Below are positions 18,580 through 28,984 of a DNA stretch of 42,481 nucleotides, one piece after another (positions within the stretch are counted from its first letter, which is position 1; the number at the start of each line of letters is the position of its first letter). The stretch is taken from assembly GCA_018697675.1 (NCBI GenBank), contig JABINC010000002.1, positions 1-42,481 of the forward strand, read 5' to 3'. Source of the stretch: Candidatus Peregrinibacteria bacterium (lineage in GTDB: Bacteria; Patescibacteriota; Gracilibacteria; UBA1369; JABINC01). A program made the position numbers and the translations under genes. The notes under the pieces are model-generated. The model had not been told where the DNA came from. It searched no databases and saw only the letters and a program-made list of their open reading frames with translations.

Positions 18580-19227
18580 ATGCATTTCACAGTTTTAACA
18601 CTCTTTCCAAATCTCTTCGAGTCGTATTTGAGCGATTCTATTTTGGCACGGGCAATTGAGAAAAATCTAATAACGATAGATTTTTTAAATATCCGTGATT
18701 TCACAACCGATAAACATGGGAAAGTGGACGACACACCTTATGGAGGAGGGGCTGGAATGCTCATGACATGCCAACCACTTTTTGATTGCATCAAAGTCGC
18801 AAAGGAGAAAAATAAAGGGCCTGTAGTCTTTTTGACGCCACAGGGGGATACATTTACACAAAATACTGCAGAAGCCCTCGGAGCACAACACAATGAGCTA
18901 ATTTTACTCTGTGGACGATACGAGGGAATAGACCAACGCATAAGAGATGAACTTGTGGATATAGAGATCTCTGTCGGAGATTTCGTACTGACCGGAGGCG
19001 AGCTCCCCGCAATGATAATGATAGATGCCATCACACGCCTGATCCCAGGCGCGCTCGGCGACGAAGATTCACACAAGCTCGATTCATTTTCAGATGCTTT
19101 TGAAGGTAAAAAAGAACATCCACACTATACCAAGCCAGCCGAGTTCGAGGGGCTTTGCGTCCCCGAAGTCCTGCTGTCTGGAAATCACGCGGAAATTGAA
19201 CGCTGGAGAAAAGAGCATCTAAAATAG
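18580..19227 (+). CDS. trmD: tRNA (guanine-N1)-methyltransferase
   Basis: FTVLTLFPNLFESYLSDSI; LCGRYEGIDQRI; SVGDFVLTGGELPAM. Confidence 0.97.
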   Translation: MHFTVLTLFPNLFESYLSDSILARAIEKNLITIDFLNIRDFTTDKHGKVDDTPYGGGAGMLMTCQPLFDCIKVAKEKNKGPVVFLTPQGDTFTQNTAEALGAQHNELILLCGRYEGIDQRIRDELVDIEISVGDFVLTGGELPAMIMIDAITRLIPGALGDEDSHKLDSFSDAFEGKKEHPHYTKPAEFEGLCVPEVLLSGNHAEIERWRKEHLK

Positions 19228-19266
19228 TGAAAAACGCTTGCAATCAGAGGAAATCGGCATAAACTC

Positions 19267-20553
19267 ATGGCCCAAATAACTTATAAGGCAATGTTTTCAT
19301 TAACTCTAAAAAGATTTCGCGACCTCCCAAAAGAAACCAAGGCGATGGTCTGGCTTTATCTTGTATACAATTTCGCTGAAGTCTTGGTCGGAGTTTTTCT
19401 CAACATCTTCGTATTCCTCCAAACCGACTCCATCCTAAAACTCGGAATATTCAACTTATGTGGATTCGGAGGAATCATCCTAGGTTTCTCAGTTTGGGGA
19501 ATATTAATTTCACATTTCAGACTTTCAATGAGACTAAATTACTTGAAGTCTTTCGCCGTATGCATAACTTCATTTTTAATCTTAATCTTCCTACCACACA
19601 CAGAATTTTACTTATACTTATTCGGCCTAATAAATGGTATGGGACTAGGTATTTTTTGGATCGGAGTACACTCATACGAAATGCTTTTTACAAATGAAAA
19701 AAATCGTGATTTTTATTCTTCAATGGTAACGGCAATATCTCAAGCACTCAGAATAATAGGACCAGCCATAGCCACTTTGACATTCATAATTTCCGAAAGG
19801 CTCCTACACGTCGAAACATTCAAACTACTCTTTATTATAATTCCATTCGTCTACCTACTCTCCCTGCCTTTCATCTTCGCCCTCCCGGATTATTTCCCAG
19901 AAAAAATTCAACTCAAAGAATGGAAACGTTTAATTTTCGACAAAAAAATCCGCCATGCACGAAGATATTACATGACCCAAGGATTCGGCTGGGGACTCTA
20001 CGCTCCAACTCTCGCAATTATCGCAATATATTCGATGAAAACGATTATAAATTTCGGAATTCTCCAAACAGTTATAGGAATAATTTCAGTCCTAATGATA
20101 ATTTTCCTCTCGCACAAGCGCCACGAAAACAATCGCCTCAACATAATGTTTTGGGCACTCCTCATCGAATCAATCGCCTATGCAGGCCTTGTCTTCTGGC
20201 AAGTCAGCCCTTATATATACATAATTCACATCTTGATAGTTACCCTCGCTTATCCTACTTTTAGAGTTTCTGAACATGTCATAGATCTAAAATCTATTGA
20301 ATTGATAAAAGAAAAAGAGCACTCAAGCTTCTACAGCGGCATGCTCTATCGCGATTTCATCCTCGGATTCTCAAGAATAGGTGCAGTAGTATTTATAATA
20401 ATCCTAAGCCTGATTTCCTCAGAAAATTTCACATTGGGAACTGCCGTCATCTTAATCGCCATCAACAACATGTGCATCTGGTGGGCAGCAAAATGCCTCC
20501 TTAATAAAACTTCCGTAAAAAACAATAGCCCCAAAGACGCTCCTGTGCTATAA
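19267..20553 (+). CDS. MFS-like multi-TM membrane protein
   Basis: 428 aa, roughly 12 hydrophobic segments, MFS-like layout. Confidence 0.65.
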   Translation: MAQITYKAMFSLTLKRFRDLPKETKAMVWLYLVYNFAEVLVGVFLNIFVFLQTDSILKLGIFNLCGFGGIILGFSVWGILISHFRLSMRLNYLKSFAVCITSFLILIFLPHTEFYLYLFGLINGMGLGIFWIGVHSYEMLFTNEKNRDFYSSMVTAISQALRIIGPAIATLTFIISERLLHVETFKLLFIIIPFVYLLSLPFIFALPDYFPEKIQLKEWKRLIFDKKIRHARRYYMTQGFGWGLYAPTLAIIAIYSMKTIINFGILQTVIGIISVLMIIFLSHKRHENNRLNIMFWALLIESIAYAGLVFWQVSPYIYIIHILIVTLAYPTFRVSEHVIDLKSIELIKEKEHSSFYSGMLYRDFILGFSRIGAVVFIIILSLISSENFTLGTAVILIAINNMCIWWAAKCLLNKTSVKNNSPKDAPVL

Positions 20554-20580
20554 TTATAGGAAATATTAACTATAATTATT

Positions 20581-21114
20581 ATGGCTTTAGAAGACTCTGT
20601 AGACACTTTAGAAGTAAATTTCGCAAGAGAGGCGATATTGGCAGTGTCACCACATATTGATGTTGATGAAGAATTTGATAAAGCCGAGAAGGCTCAAGAA
20701 GAGGTGGAAACAATCACTGAAAGCCTAATGACGATAACAGAAGGAATGAATCAAGCTGATATTGAAGATATTCTTGAGGCATTAGGAGACAATGCAAGTA
20801 ATCCTGTATACATGCGAAATTTGGCCAGATTAAAAACAGAGCTAGGAATCGATATTACACTTGATTTAATAGATTGGTTTCCAGCTGAAATAGGGGGAAA
20901 TAATAACCATATCGATGGAATGATATACATAATTGAAGAGGCGTTAGCATCTGGGGCTACTCTAAGAAAGCCACATAAAACAATTCCCGCCTTCAGTCGT
21001 AAAAAGATTAGAGATCTAGTCCAGACGAATCCAAATGCATTAATAAAACTTTTCGAAGAAAAAGGAGTAATTTCTGCAGAGATAATGGAGAGACATGCTG
21101 ATTCATTTTTGTAA
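20581..21114 (+). CDS. Hypothetical protein
   Basis: 177-aa uninterrupted ORF with an AT-rich upstream region; no recognised family. Confidence 0.6.
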   Translation: MALEDSVDTLEVNFAREAILAVSPHIDVDEEFDKAEKAQEEVETITESLMTITEGMNQADIEDILEALGDNASNPVYMRNLARLKTELGIDITLDLIDWFPAEIGGNNNHIDGMIYIIEEALASGATLRKPHKTIPAFSRKKIRDLVQTNPNALIKLFEEKGVISAEIMERHADSFL

Positions 21115-21170
21115 GATTTGAATTTCCCGAAAAATTAGCTACAATGTGCCGGACTTAAGCAAAAATAAAA

Positions 21171-23954
21171 ATGGCACATGCTTTAAAATTGGGAGAAGTT
21201 TTTAAGACATTTAAAACTTCCGGGAAAGGACTGTCGGATGCTGAAGTGAAGCAAAGACTTGAGGTACACGGCAAAAATGAGCTTACAGCTCATAACAAGA
21301 CTCCGCTTATTATTAAGTTTTTGGAAGAATTCAAAGATTTGATGGTGATTATTTTGATAATTGCAGCCCTCATCGCAGGAGTGGCTGGAGAAATGATAGA
21401 TGCAAGCGTGATTTTATTTATCGTGATTTTAAATGCATGTATTGGGTTTGCGCAAAAATTCAAAGCGGAAAAAGCACTAGAAGCTCTGCAAAAGATGGTA
21501 TCTCCAAATGCGAGAGTTGTGAGAAATGGGAAAGAAATGATGATTAATGCAGAAAATCTGGTCCCCGGCGACATCGTGATTTTAAGCGAAGGCGACAAGA
21601 TCACAGCGGACATGCGGCTTATAGAGGCCGCGGAGCTCCGAGTTTCTGAATCAGCCCTCACAGGAGAGTCCAGACCAGTCTCAAAGATAGCAGACATAAT
21701 TTATGACAAAGATGAGCACATCGCAGAGATGCAAAATATGGTATTTATGGGAACTTCAATAGTTCGAGGAACCGGACGAGCGGTAGTCGTAGGTACGGGA
21801 ATGAATACTGAATTTGGAAAGATCGCGAAATTAACAACTGGAACTGTAAAAGACGCAAGTCCTCTCCAAAAAGAAATCCTCAAAATTGGAGTTTTTGTAG
21901 GGAAAATAACACTCGTACTTTCAGCTATTTTATTTCTAGTCGGATACTTTATCCAAGATGATGGATTATTAGAATCATTCTTATTCTCAGTATCAGTTGC
22001 AGTAGCAGCGGTCCCAGAAGGTCTCCCTGCAACCATCACAATTGCTCTAGCGATAGGGGTGCAACGCCTGGCCAAACGTAATGCAATTATAAAACAGCTC
22101 GCTTCCGTAGAAACTCTCGGCTCCACAACAGTGATTTGCAGCGACAAAACCGGAACTCTCACAAAAAACGAGATGACTGTTCAAGAAATTCACTTCGGAG
22201 ATTACAATGCAAAAGTAACCGGAGTTGGGTATTCACCTGAAGGAGATATTCATTTCAAAGCGGATAAAGAAGTTGTCTCAATTTTAAACCATCGCGGACA
22301 CAAAGTAAGTATGGATGATTTGAAAAATCGCCATAAAACTTTATATAAAATGTCAGAGCTAATTTTCAAAAATGCAGCACTCTGTAATGACGCTAAATTG
22401 ATAACAGAAAAAGGGAGCTCAAGCATACTTGGAGACCCTACTGAGGGAGCCTTGCTGACAATGGCAGCAAAGGGGGGGTATTTAAAATCAAAGCTCGAAA
22501 AGTCACATAAACGTATATTTGAACTACCATTTGAATCAGGCAGAAAACGTATGAGCGTAATCATAAAGGAAAGTGGAAAATTCTTCGCCTACACAAAAGG
22601 TGCGCCAGAAATGATTATCCCAAAATGCACCCATATAATAAAAAATGGCGAAATTAAAAAACTAACTCCAAACGACAAAAAACGATTAGAAAAATTAAAT
22701 AAAGACATGGCCACTCGCGCGCTTCGCGTAATTGCTTTTGCATACAAAGAAGTCAAAGAACAAAAAATATACAAAGAGTCAGAAGTTGAATCAAAACTGG
22801 TTTTCACGGGGCTCTGCGGAATGATCGATCCACCTAGAACAGAGGTGAAAGAAGCCGTAGCACTAACCCACCGCGCCGGAATCAAAATATACATAGTGAC
22901 AGGAGACCAAGGGCTGACTGCCAATGCGATCGCACAAAAATTAAACATAGTACAAGGTAAGAATGTCCGCATAATTACAGGGAAAATTCTCAACCGGCTA
23001 TCCACCGCAAAGCTCAAAAAAGAATTTAAAAAACACGATCAAATCATATTTGCAAGAGTTAGCCCCGAACATAAACTCAAAGTCGTAGACACTTTAAAAC
23101 AAATGGGGGAGGTCGTAGCAGTCACGGGAGACGGCGTAAATGACGCCCCAGCTCTGAAGCGTGCAGATATTGGAGTCGCTATGGGAATTGTTGGGACAGA
23201 TGTTTCCAAAGAAGCAGCCAACATGGTTCTCGCAGATGACAAATTCAACACGATCGTAACCGCGATAGAAGAAGGCCGAACCATTTATAATAATTTGAAG
23301 AAATTTATTTTTTATATTTTCTCCTGCAATATCGGCGAACTGTTTACCATCTTCGCAGCCATAATTCTCGCCTTACCCGCCCCACTCACCGCCGTACTCA
23401 TCCTCGCTGTTGACCTCGGAACAGACGTCCTCCCAGCTCTTGCCCTAGGGGTAGAGCCCCCTGAAGCAAACGTGATGAACGCTCCTCCCAGAAATCCAAA
23501 AACAAGAATAATGACCAAACAATTTATCATTCGTTATGTTTATGTCGGATGCTTTATAGGACTTATTGTAACCGGCCTATTCTTATTCCAACTTTACAGT
23601 TACGGCTGGGAATGGGGAGAAACTCTCAGTCGTGATTCAATTGCCTACATGAAAAGTTCCACAACTGCATTCGCAGTACTCGTGCTAATACAAATGGTCA
23701 ACGCATATAATGCCAGAAGTGAAAATCAATCAGTTTTCACACTAGGTCTACTCAAAAACCTCTGGCTTATAGGAGCAATCTCAATTTCAATTTTAACCCT
23801 TCTCGTATTCGTTGAAGTCCCATTTATTCAAACTCTTCTTCACACAACCAGCCTCACAGTCAATGAATGGATATTGATAATCGTTGCTTCATTTGGAATA
23901 CTTATCGTAGAAGAATCTCGCAAATTTCTCCTTAAAACCAAAAATGTTAATTAA
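21171..23954 (+). CDS. Cation-transporting P-type ATPase (P2/Ca2+-type)
   Basis: [56 protein letters not shown]. Confidence 0.95.
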   Translation: MAHALKLGEVFKTFKTSGKGLSDAEVKQRLEVHGKNELTAHNKTPLIIKFLEEFKDLMVIILIIAALIAGVAGEMIDASVILFIVILNACIGFAQKFKAEKALEALQKMVSPNARVVRNGKEMMINAENLVPGDIVILSEGDKITADMRLIEAAELRVSESALTGESRPVSKIADIIYDKDEHIAEMQNMVFMGTSIVRGTGRAVVVGTGMNTEFGKIAKLTTGTVKDASPLQKEILKIGVFVGKITLVLSAILFLVGYFIQDDGLLESFLFSVSVAVAAVPEGLPATITIALAIGVQRLAKRNAIIKQLASVETLGSTTVICSDKTGTLTKNEMTVQEIHFGDYNAKVTGVGYSPEGDIHFKADKEVVSILNHRGHKVSMDDLKNRHKTLYKMSELIFKNAALCNDAKLITEKGSSSILGDPTEGALLTMAAKGGYLKSKLEKSHKRIFELPFESGRKRMSVIIKESGKFFAYTKGAPEMIIPKCTHIIKNGEIKKLTPNDKKRLEKLNKDMATRALRVIAFAYKEVKEQKIYKESEVESKLVFTGLCGMIDPPRTEVKEAVALTHRAGIKIYIVTGDQGLTANAIAQKLNIVQGKNVRIITGKILNRLSTAKLKKEFKKHDQIIFARVSPEHKLKVVDTLKQMGEVVAVTGDGVNDAPALKRADIGVAMGIVGTDVSKEAANMVLADDKFNTIVTAIEEGRTIYNNLKKFIFYIFSCNIGELFTIFAAIILALPAPLTAVLILAVDLGTDVLPALALGVEPPEANVMNAPPRNPKTRIMTKQFIIRYVYVGCFIGLIVTGLFLFQLYSYGWEWGETLSRDSIAYMKSSTTAFAVLVLIQMVNAYNARSENQSVFTLGLLKNLWLIGAISISILTLLVFVEVPFIQTLLHTTSLTVNEWILIIVASFGILIVEESRKFLLKTKNVN

Positions 23955-24825
23955 CCTTTTTCGAAAAAACAGAGAAATTAAAATTCCAATTTTCACTATA
24001 GGAGGATGGTTAACTTGGGAAGATATATATATCAGAGATGATTGGCGAATTCAAAAAAATATAGTAATCAATGGCCTCTACAGACTTATAGATAACAAAT
24101 ATAAACTAAAGGCCTCTGGAAGCTTACAATATTGCAAAAAACTTTTATCACAATCCAAAAAAGAGAAAAAATACAACAAAGTAGTTATTCTAATTCACGG
24201 TGTTCTTTGCCATAAACTATATATGACAAAAATCGAGAAAAAATTAAAAAAACAAGGCTATACCACTTTCAACTTCGGCTATGCAAGCAATGCTTACGAA
24301 ATTTCACATCATTCAAAAATAATTGAAACCTTCGCAAAAAACATCCAATATAAAGAAATGAATTTTGTTACATTTTCAATGGGAGGACTCGTAGCAAGAC
24401 AATTCATAAATCGAATTCCAAGGATGAAACGGCTTGTGATGATAGCTCCACCAAACAAAGGCTCTGACATGGCAGATATTTTTGGGAGGTCAAAATTGAT
24501 AAATGCAATTTTCGGCCCTGGACTAAAGCAAATGGAAAGTAGCATTAAAAGTTTCGCAAATCGTAGCCCCTTACCAAAATGTGAATTTGGAATAATTGCT
24601 GGAAAAATAAAGAACCACAAAGGCTGGTGGCATCCAACAAGAATCCTTTATACCTTATGGCACAAAAAAAAGAATGATGGGCTTGTCTCAGTAGAACAAA
24701 CAAAGCTCAAACAAATGAAAGATTTCATAGTACTTCCCTACGACCATGCAGTAATTCCATTTAAGAAGAAAACTATAAAACAAGTTATAAACTTTATCAA
24801 AAAAGGTAAATTCAAACATGATTGA
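23944..24825 (+). CDS. Alpha/beta hydrolase, lipase/esterase-like
   Basis: VVILIHGVLCHKLYM, FVTFSMGGLVARQFI nucleophile elbow, PYDHAVIPF. Confidence 0.75.
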   Translation: MLINLFRKNREIKIPIFTIGGWLTWEDIYIRDDWRIQKNIVINGLYRLIDNKYKLKASGSLQYCKKLLSQSKKEKKYNKVVILIHGVLCHKLYMTKIEKKLKKQGYTTFNFGYASNAYEISHHSKIIETFAKNIQYKEMNFVTFSMGGLVARQFINRIPRMKRLVMIAPPNKGSDMADIFGRSKLINAIFGPGLKQMESSIKSFANRSPLPKCEFGIIAGKIKNHKGWWHPTRILYTLWHKKKNDGLVSVEQTKLKQMKDFIVLPYDHAVIPFKKKTIKQVINFIKKGKFKHD

Positions 24826-25078
24826 TCAAATAAAAGCAATACTCACGGAAAAACCTTCATACCTCAGAATAAAAGTTCTTCCCAAATCGCAAAAGAACGA
24901 AATCACAGAGATCCTAGAAGACGGCACAATTAAAATCCGCATCAAAGCAGTCCCCGAAAAAGGCAAAGCTAATCAAGAACTTATAAAATTCCTATCCAAG
25001 GAACTAGAAGTTGCAAAAGACTCCATTTCAATAATTAGTGGCAAAACCGACCAACTTAAACTAATCAAAATTGACTAA
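24818..25078 (+). CDS. DUF167 (YggU) family protein
   Basis: LRIKVLPKSQKNEITEI...IRIKAVPEKGKANQELIKFLSKEL. Confidence 0.85.
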   Translation: MIDQIKAILTEKPSYLRIKVLPKSQKNEITEILEDGTIKIRIKAVPEKGKANQELIKFLSKELEVAKDSISIISGKTDQLKLIKID

Positions 25079-25931
25079 CATCGACCTCACAAATATAGAG
25101 CACATACGAGCTATTCTCAAAACCCATGGAGCATACGCCAAGAAAGCTCTTGGGCAGAATTTTCTAGTAGATCGCGAAGCTCTCGACAAAATAATAGGAG
25201 CTGGAAACATTCAGATCAATGATCAAATTTTAGAAATCGGACCTGGGCTGGGAGTTTTAACTCACGAAATTCTCAAAAAAACACCAAATCTCACAAGTCT
25301 TGAAATGGATCCGCAAATGATAAAAGTCGTAGGAGCAAACATGGCGAATCTTCATACTCCAGAAGAACTATCAAACTGGCAACTCATACACACCGATGCA
25401 CTAAAATACGACATAGATGCCTCTCATTTAAAGCCCAATTACAAAATCCTCGCCAACATCCCATATTTCATCACCTCTCCTCTCCTACGGCATTTTTTAA
25501 AAGACCAGTATCTAAAAAACTCTAAAACAATTCCTTCGATAATAGTTTTCCTAATTCAAAAAGAAGTCGCAGAAAAGATAACGGATAAACGCAAAGAATC
25601 AGTAATAGGATTAAATATAAAAGTTTTCGGCGAACCAGAGATCATAAGTATGGTCCCGGCTAACTCTTTCCACCCCGCTCCAAAAGTTGACTCAGCCATC
25701 TTACGCATCACAGTTCACGACACCCCAAAAGTTGACCTCACAAAAATAGACATAAACCGCTTCTTCGAACTTATAGAACGCGGCTTCAAATCCCCCCGCA
25801 AAAAACTCCGAAACAACCTCCCAGAAGCTCTCCTGAACTCAGCCGGCATCGATCCAGACCTAAGAGCCGAAAAACTTACTATTGAGGATTGGGAGCGTCT
25901 AGCCCAAACCAAATCCGATCAAACAAAATAG
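25071..25931 (+). CDS. rsmA: 16S rRNA dimethyladenosine transferase (KsgA)
   Basis: AKKALGQNFLVDREAL; ILEIGPGLGVLT; ILANIPYFITSPL; TTG start. Confidence 0.95.
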   Translation: MTNIDLTNIEHIRAILKTHGAYAKKALGQNFLVDREALDKIIGAGNIQINDQILEIGPGLGVLTHEILKKTPNLTSLEMDPQMIKVVGANMANLHTPEELSNWQLIHTDALKYDIDASHLKPNYKILANIPYFITSPLLRHFLKDQYLKNSKTIPSIIVFLIQKEVAEKITDKRKESVIGLNIKVFGEPEIISMVPANSFHPAPKVDSAILRITVHDTPKVDLTKIDINRFFELIERGFKSPRKKLRNNLPEALLNSAGIDPDLRAEKLTIEDWERLAQTKSDQTK

Positions 25932-26670
25932 TTCGAACAAAATAGGCTATATCAGGATTTTCTATGAAAGTCGTAGTTAATCGTCCTTCGGTATAAGAAA
26001 GAAAAGCTACTGTGTTATTCCAAAGGAAAAATGCGGAACTCCATTTAACTGATCCCGACAAAAGACGAATCTCAATCTTATATTTCTTAGAATTCTCATT
26101 AACTTTCTTGGCAAATTTACAATCGGGGAAAATCAATCTCGTATTGATACCCTTGCCAGCACGTCTACCAAAATAATTTTCTAAATAATCCGAATCAACC
26201 AATTCCGCCAACATTTCAACATTAGAAAAAACTAGCATCTCACCCTTTGAACTCAAAGATTCTTCAAGCATTTTTTTGAATCCTTCCACTCCTTCATAAA
26301 ATTTCACCGAAGGCTTACCGACTTCTTCACTACGCATAGATTGCAGAAGCTTCACAGCATAATCAACATTACTTTCAATAAGAGAAATTTCGTTTTTCTT
26401 CCTCTGAATAAGCTGATAAAGCACATCTGGCTCTTCCGCTACAATTAAACGTTTTTTACCCTTTCTAGTCCCGGTTAAGAACCCTTTTTCAATCAAACTT
26501 TCAATAGCGCTATGGACCGTTACACGATTTTGTTTCAGTTTTTTAGCTATATCCTGGACTGAACAAGCTCCCATTTTGAGAGCTTGAATATAGATCTGGG
26601 TTTCACGATCCGCACATCCAAACATCTTGAACTGAACACCAATTCTATTTAAATCTGCAGAAGAAATCAT
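25879..26670 (-). CDS. TrmB-family transcriptional regulator (paralogue 1)
   Basis: N-terminal winged HTH (IQALKMGACSVQDIAKKLKQNRVTVHSAIESLIEKGFL), FYEGVEGFKKMLEE effector-domain motif; resembles 35701..36504 and 38752..39516. Confidence 0.8.
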   Translation of the reverse strand: MISSADLNRIGVQFKMFGCADRETQIYIQALKMGACSVQDIAKKLKQNRVTVHSAIESLIEKGFLTGTRKGKKRLIVAEEPDVLYQLIQRKKNEISLIESNVDYAVKLLQSMRSEEVGKPSVKFYEGVEGFKKMLEESLSSKGEMLVFSNVEMLAELVDSDYLENYFGRRAGKGINTRLIFPDCKFAKKVNENSKKYKIEIRLLSGSVKWSSAFFLWNNTVAFLSYTEGRLTTTFIENPDIAYFVRTILFDRIWFGLDAPNPQ

Positions 26671-26685
26671 AATAAATCCATAAAA

Positions 26686-26704
26686 TGTAGACCAAATTTC
26701 TACA
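26686..26704. promoter_or_regulatory. Candidate operator TGTAGA-N7-TCTACA
   Basis: Inverted repeat 4 bp downstream of minus-strand -10 TATAAT (26708-26713). Confidence 0.45.
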
Positions 26705-26707
26705 AAA

Positions 26708-26736
26708 ATTATAACACATAGATTTAGCTAAAACAA
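26708..26736 (-). promoter_or_regulatory. Promoter of TrmB paralogue 1 (TTGTTT-N17-TATAAT)
   Basis: Minus-strand TTGTTT (26736-26731), TATAAT (26713-26708), 17-bp spacer. Confidence 0.6.
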
Positions 26737-26841
26737 GCCATCCCTCACCCTTTAAGGAAAAATTCAAACAAAAATCGTACATTTTTCATAACAAAATCCA
26801 GAAAACATATACAATGTACTCGTAACAATTAATTCATCCAC

Positions 26842-27834
26842 ATGAACTTCACACAAGACTTTCAAAAACTGCTTCTAAAGAAACCCCGCTACAACGTAAA
26901 ACAGGTTCAAGCGGAAAATTCTGAATTTGCAGACACAGCGATCAAATCCAAAAATTGCTATTACTCATTCTGCGTGTTCTACTGCGAGGACGTGTACTAC
27001 GGAAGATATTCCAGGAAATGCACAAATTGCTCTGGAATAACATTCTGCACCGAATGCCAATGGTGCATAGAATCCACAGACTGTATTAATGGATATATGC
27101 TTTCATACTGTCATCATTGCTCTAACTGTTCCGAGTGTTCATATTGCGCCGACTGCTTCGGATGCACAAACTGTTTCGGATGCATCGGACTTCACCAAAA
27201 ACAATATTATCTTTTCAATGAAAAACTTTCTAAGGAAGAATATGAGAGAAAAATCTCAGAACTCGACCTTTCCAATCCAGCGGTAATGAATATGGTCGCT
27301 CAAAAATTACAAGAAGTACAAAGCACAACGGTAAATCTCGGAATTCATCAAACAATGACAGAAAATTGCATAGGAAATAACCTCTCTGAAGCAAAAAACT
27401 GCTACCAATGTTACGACGCATTCAACTTAGAAGACTGCCTCTACAACATCGAGTGCAACGGAAACAAAGACTGCTGTGACATGACCGTATGTTTCGAAGC
27501 GGAGAACTGCTACTCATGTGTCCAAGCGCCAATCAACTACAACTGTAACTTCCTAATGCACACAGACCAATGCTCAGACAGCGAACTTTGCGCATATTCC
27601 AAAAATCTAAAAAATTGTTTCGGCTGTGTATACCTCGAAAATAAAGAATATCACATTTTAAATCAGCCATACCCCGAAGACCAATACCATGCAAAAGTTG
27701 CAGAAATCAAAAAAGAACTCCAATCAAATGGACTCTACAATATGATGATCTACTTCATATCAGATTATGAAATGCAGAGATATATGCACGAAGAAGATCA
27801 CGCAATTCAGCCGCTACTCCCAACATTAAATTAA
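26842..27834 (+). CDS. Cysteine-rich repeat (putative metal-binding solenoid) protein, two modules
   Basis: 33 Cys in 330 aa, including CHHCSNCSECSYCADCFGCTNCFGC. Two caps: NCFGCIGLHQKQYYLFNEKLSKEEYERK and NCFGCVYLENKEYHILNQPYPEDQYHAK. Confidence 0.8.
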   Translation: MNFTQDFQKLLLKKPRYNVKQVQAENSEFADTAIKSKNCYYSFCVFYCEDVYYGRYSRKCTNCSGITFCTECQWCIESTDCINGYMLSYCHHCSNCSECSYCADCFGCTNCFGCIGLHQKQYYLFNEKLSKEEYERKISELDLSNPAVMNMVAQKLQEVQSTTVNLGIHQTMTENCIGNNLSEAKNCYQCYDAFNLEDCLYNIECNGNKDCCDMTVCFEAENCYSCVQAPINYNCNFLMHTDQCSDSELCAYSKNLKNCFGCVYLENKEYHILNQPYPEDQYHAKVAEIKKELQSNGLYNMMIYFISDYEMQRYMHEEDHAIQPLLPTLN

Positions 27835-27853
27835 ATTTATAATCACTATTAAA

Positions 27854-28132
27854 ATGACTACTGAAAAAACAATTCTAAAGTGTAAAAATCCACATTGTGA
27901 AAAAGATTTTCACGTAATCCCACAAGAAGCAGATCTCTATAAGAGAAAAAATCTTCCAAGCCCAGACTTCTGCCCAGAATGCCGACACCGACAAAGAATG
28001 GCACTTCGAAACGAAAGAAAATTATACGGTCGCCCATGCGGCAAATGTCAAAAACAGATGCTTTCAACCTATCCGGAAACGGCACCCTACACAGTTTACT
28101 GCCAAGAATGTTTCTGGGCAAATATAGGCTAG
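27854..28132 (+). CDS. Small zinc-ribbon protein (zf-trcl-like)
   Basis: CKNPHC...FCPECRHRQRMALRNERKLYGRPCGKCQKQ...YCQEC; matches the N-terminus of 33989..35506. Confidence 0.75.
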   Translation: MTTEKTILKCKNPHCEKDFHVIPQEADLYKRKNLPSPDFCPECRHRQRMALRNERKLYGRPCGKCQKQMLSTYPETAPYTVYCQECFWANIG

Positions 28133-28984
28133 TTACTTCTTCCCATAATTAAAAAATGCTGACAAAAAAATCAGCATAAAACCCCCATAAAAACACAGAA
28201 GAATTACTCCTAAAATCAACTCAAATAAAGTAAGGTCAAAGCCGGTATCAAACAAGTACATCGGAAGTATGAATAATGCAGAAAGAAAGAACCAGGCTAT
28301 AGTAAAAAATAATGGATTCGAAATATAATACCCATTTTTGTCCTTACCTTTATAAATATCGTGTTCCTTCAGAGCTACAGAGAAGTCCGCAAAGATTTTT
28401 ACAATCACAACAGGAATTAAAACCGCAAGGCCATGCCCTACAACATGAAAAAGCGTTATCAAAACGAGTAACAGATAAACATGTATCAAAGATGAATAAA
28501 AAAGTGCATTCGTACATTTAGCTGTATCCAACTTTTCAGAAGATTTAGAAAGCTTTTTAACAAAATCCACAAGGAAATTAACTGTAAGAAGAATCATACT
28601 TGGCAGAAGAGCTGGAAGCACAACCCACATATAAAGAAACATCCGAACAGCAAAACCAAACAAATTATCAGCATCTAAATTTGGAATAGCAAACATTTCA
28701 CTATGTAATTCATAAAAAACCGCCAAAACAACGATAAGCTGCCACGCAAAAATCAAAGTGTAAGCAATTACATTCCCTCTCTCCTTCTTATTTAAAACAA
28801 GCAATTCCAACCAAATAAAGATCAAGAGAATTATGGCTTCAAACCAAAATAAAAATATAGTCTCTGTGACTCCCCAACCCCAGAAAACATACCCAGCTAT
28901 AAAAAGCAGGTTATAAAAGAGAAGTCCAAAAGCAAACAAGAAGTTCTTTTTGAAAAGTGCTGGTATGAGTCTAAGAAGTGCCAT
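28133..28984 (-). CDS. Multi-TM membrane protein (possibly DUF6498-like)
   Basis: 283 aa, strongly hydrophobic, overlaps the U32 peptidase end by 14 bp. Confidence 0.6.
   Translation of the reverse strand: MALLRLIPALFKKNFLFAFGLLFYNLLFIAGYVFWGWGVTETIFLFWFEAIILLIFIWLELLVLNKKERGNVIAYTLIFAWQLIVVLAVFYELHSEMFAIPNLDADNLFGFAVRMFLYMWVVLPALLPSMILLTVNFLVDFVKKLSKSSEKLDTAKCTNALFYSSLIHVYLLLVLITLFHVVGHGLAVLIPVVIVKIFADFSVALKEHDIYKGKDKNGYYISNPLFFTIAWFFLSALFILPMYLFDTGFDLTLFELILGVILLCFYGGFMLIFLSAFFNYGKK

Noticed and set aside
27100-27190. Short-period TGC/TGT repetition resembling an array
   Set aside because: 9-bp periodicity is explained by CxxC protein repeats; no conserved repeats with unique spacers, so not CRISPR.
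27089-27286. 65-aa alternative-frame ORF in the Cys-rich gene
   Set aside because: Nested within a gene with a clear repeat-coding frame; no independent support.
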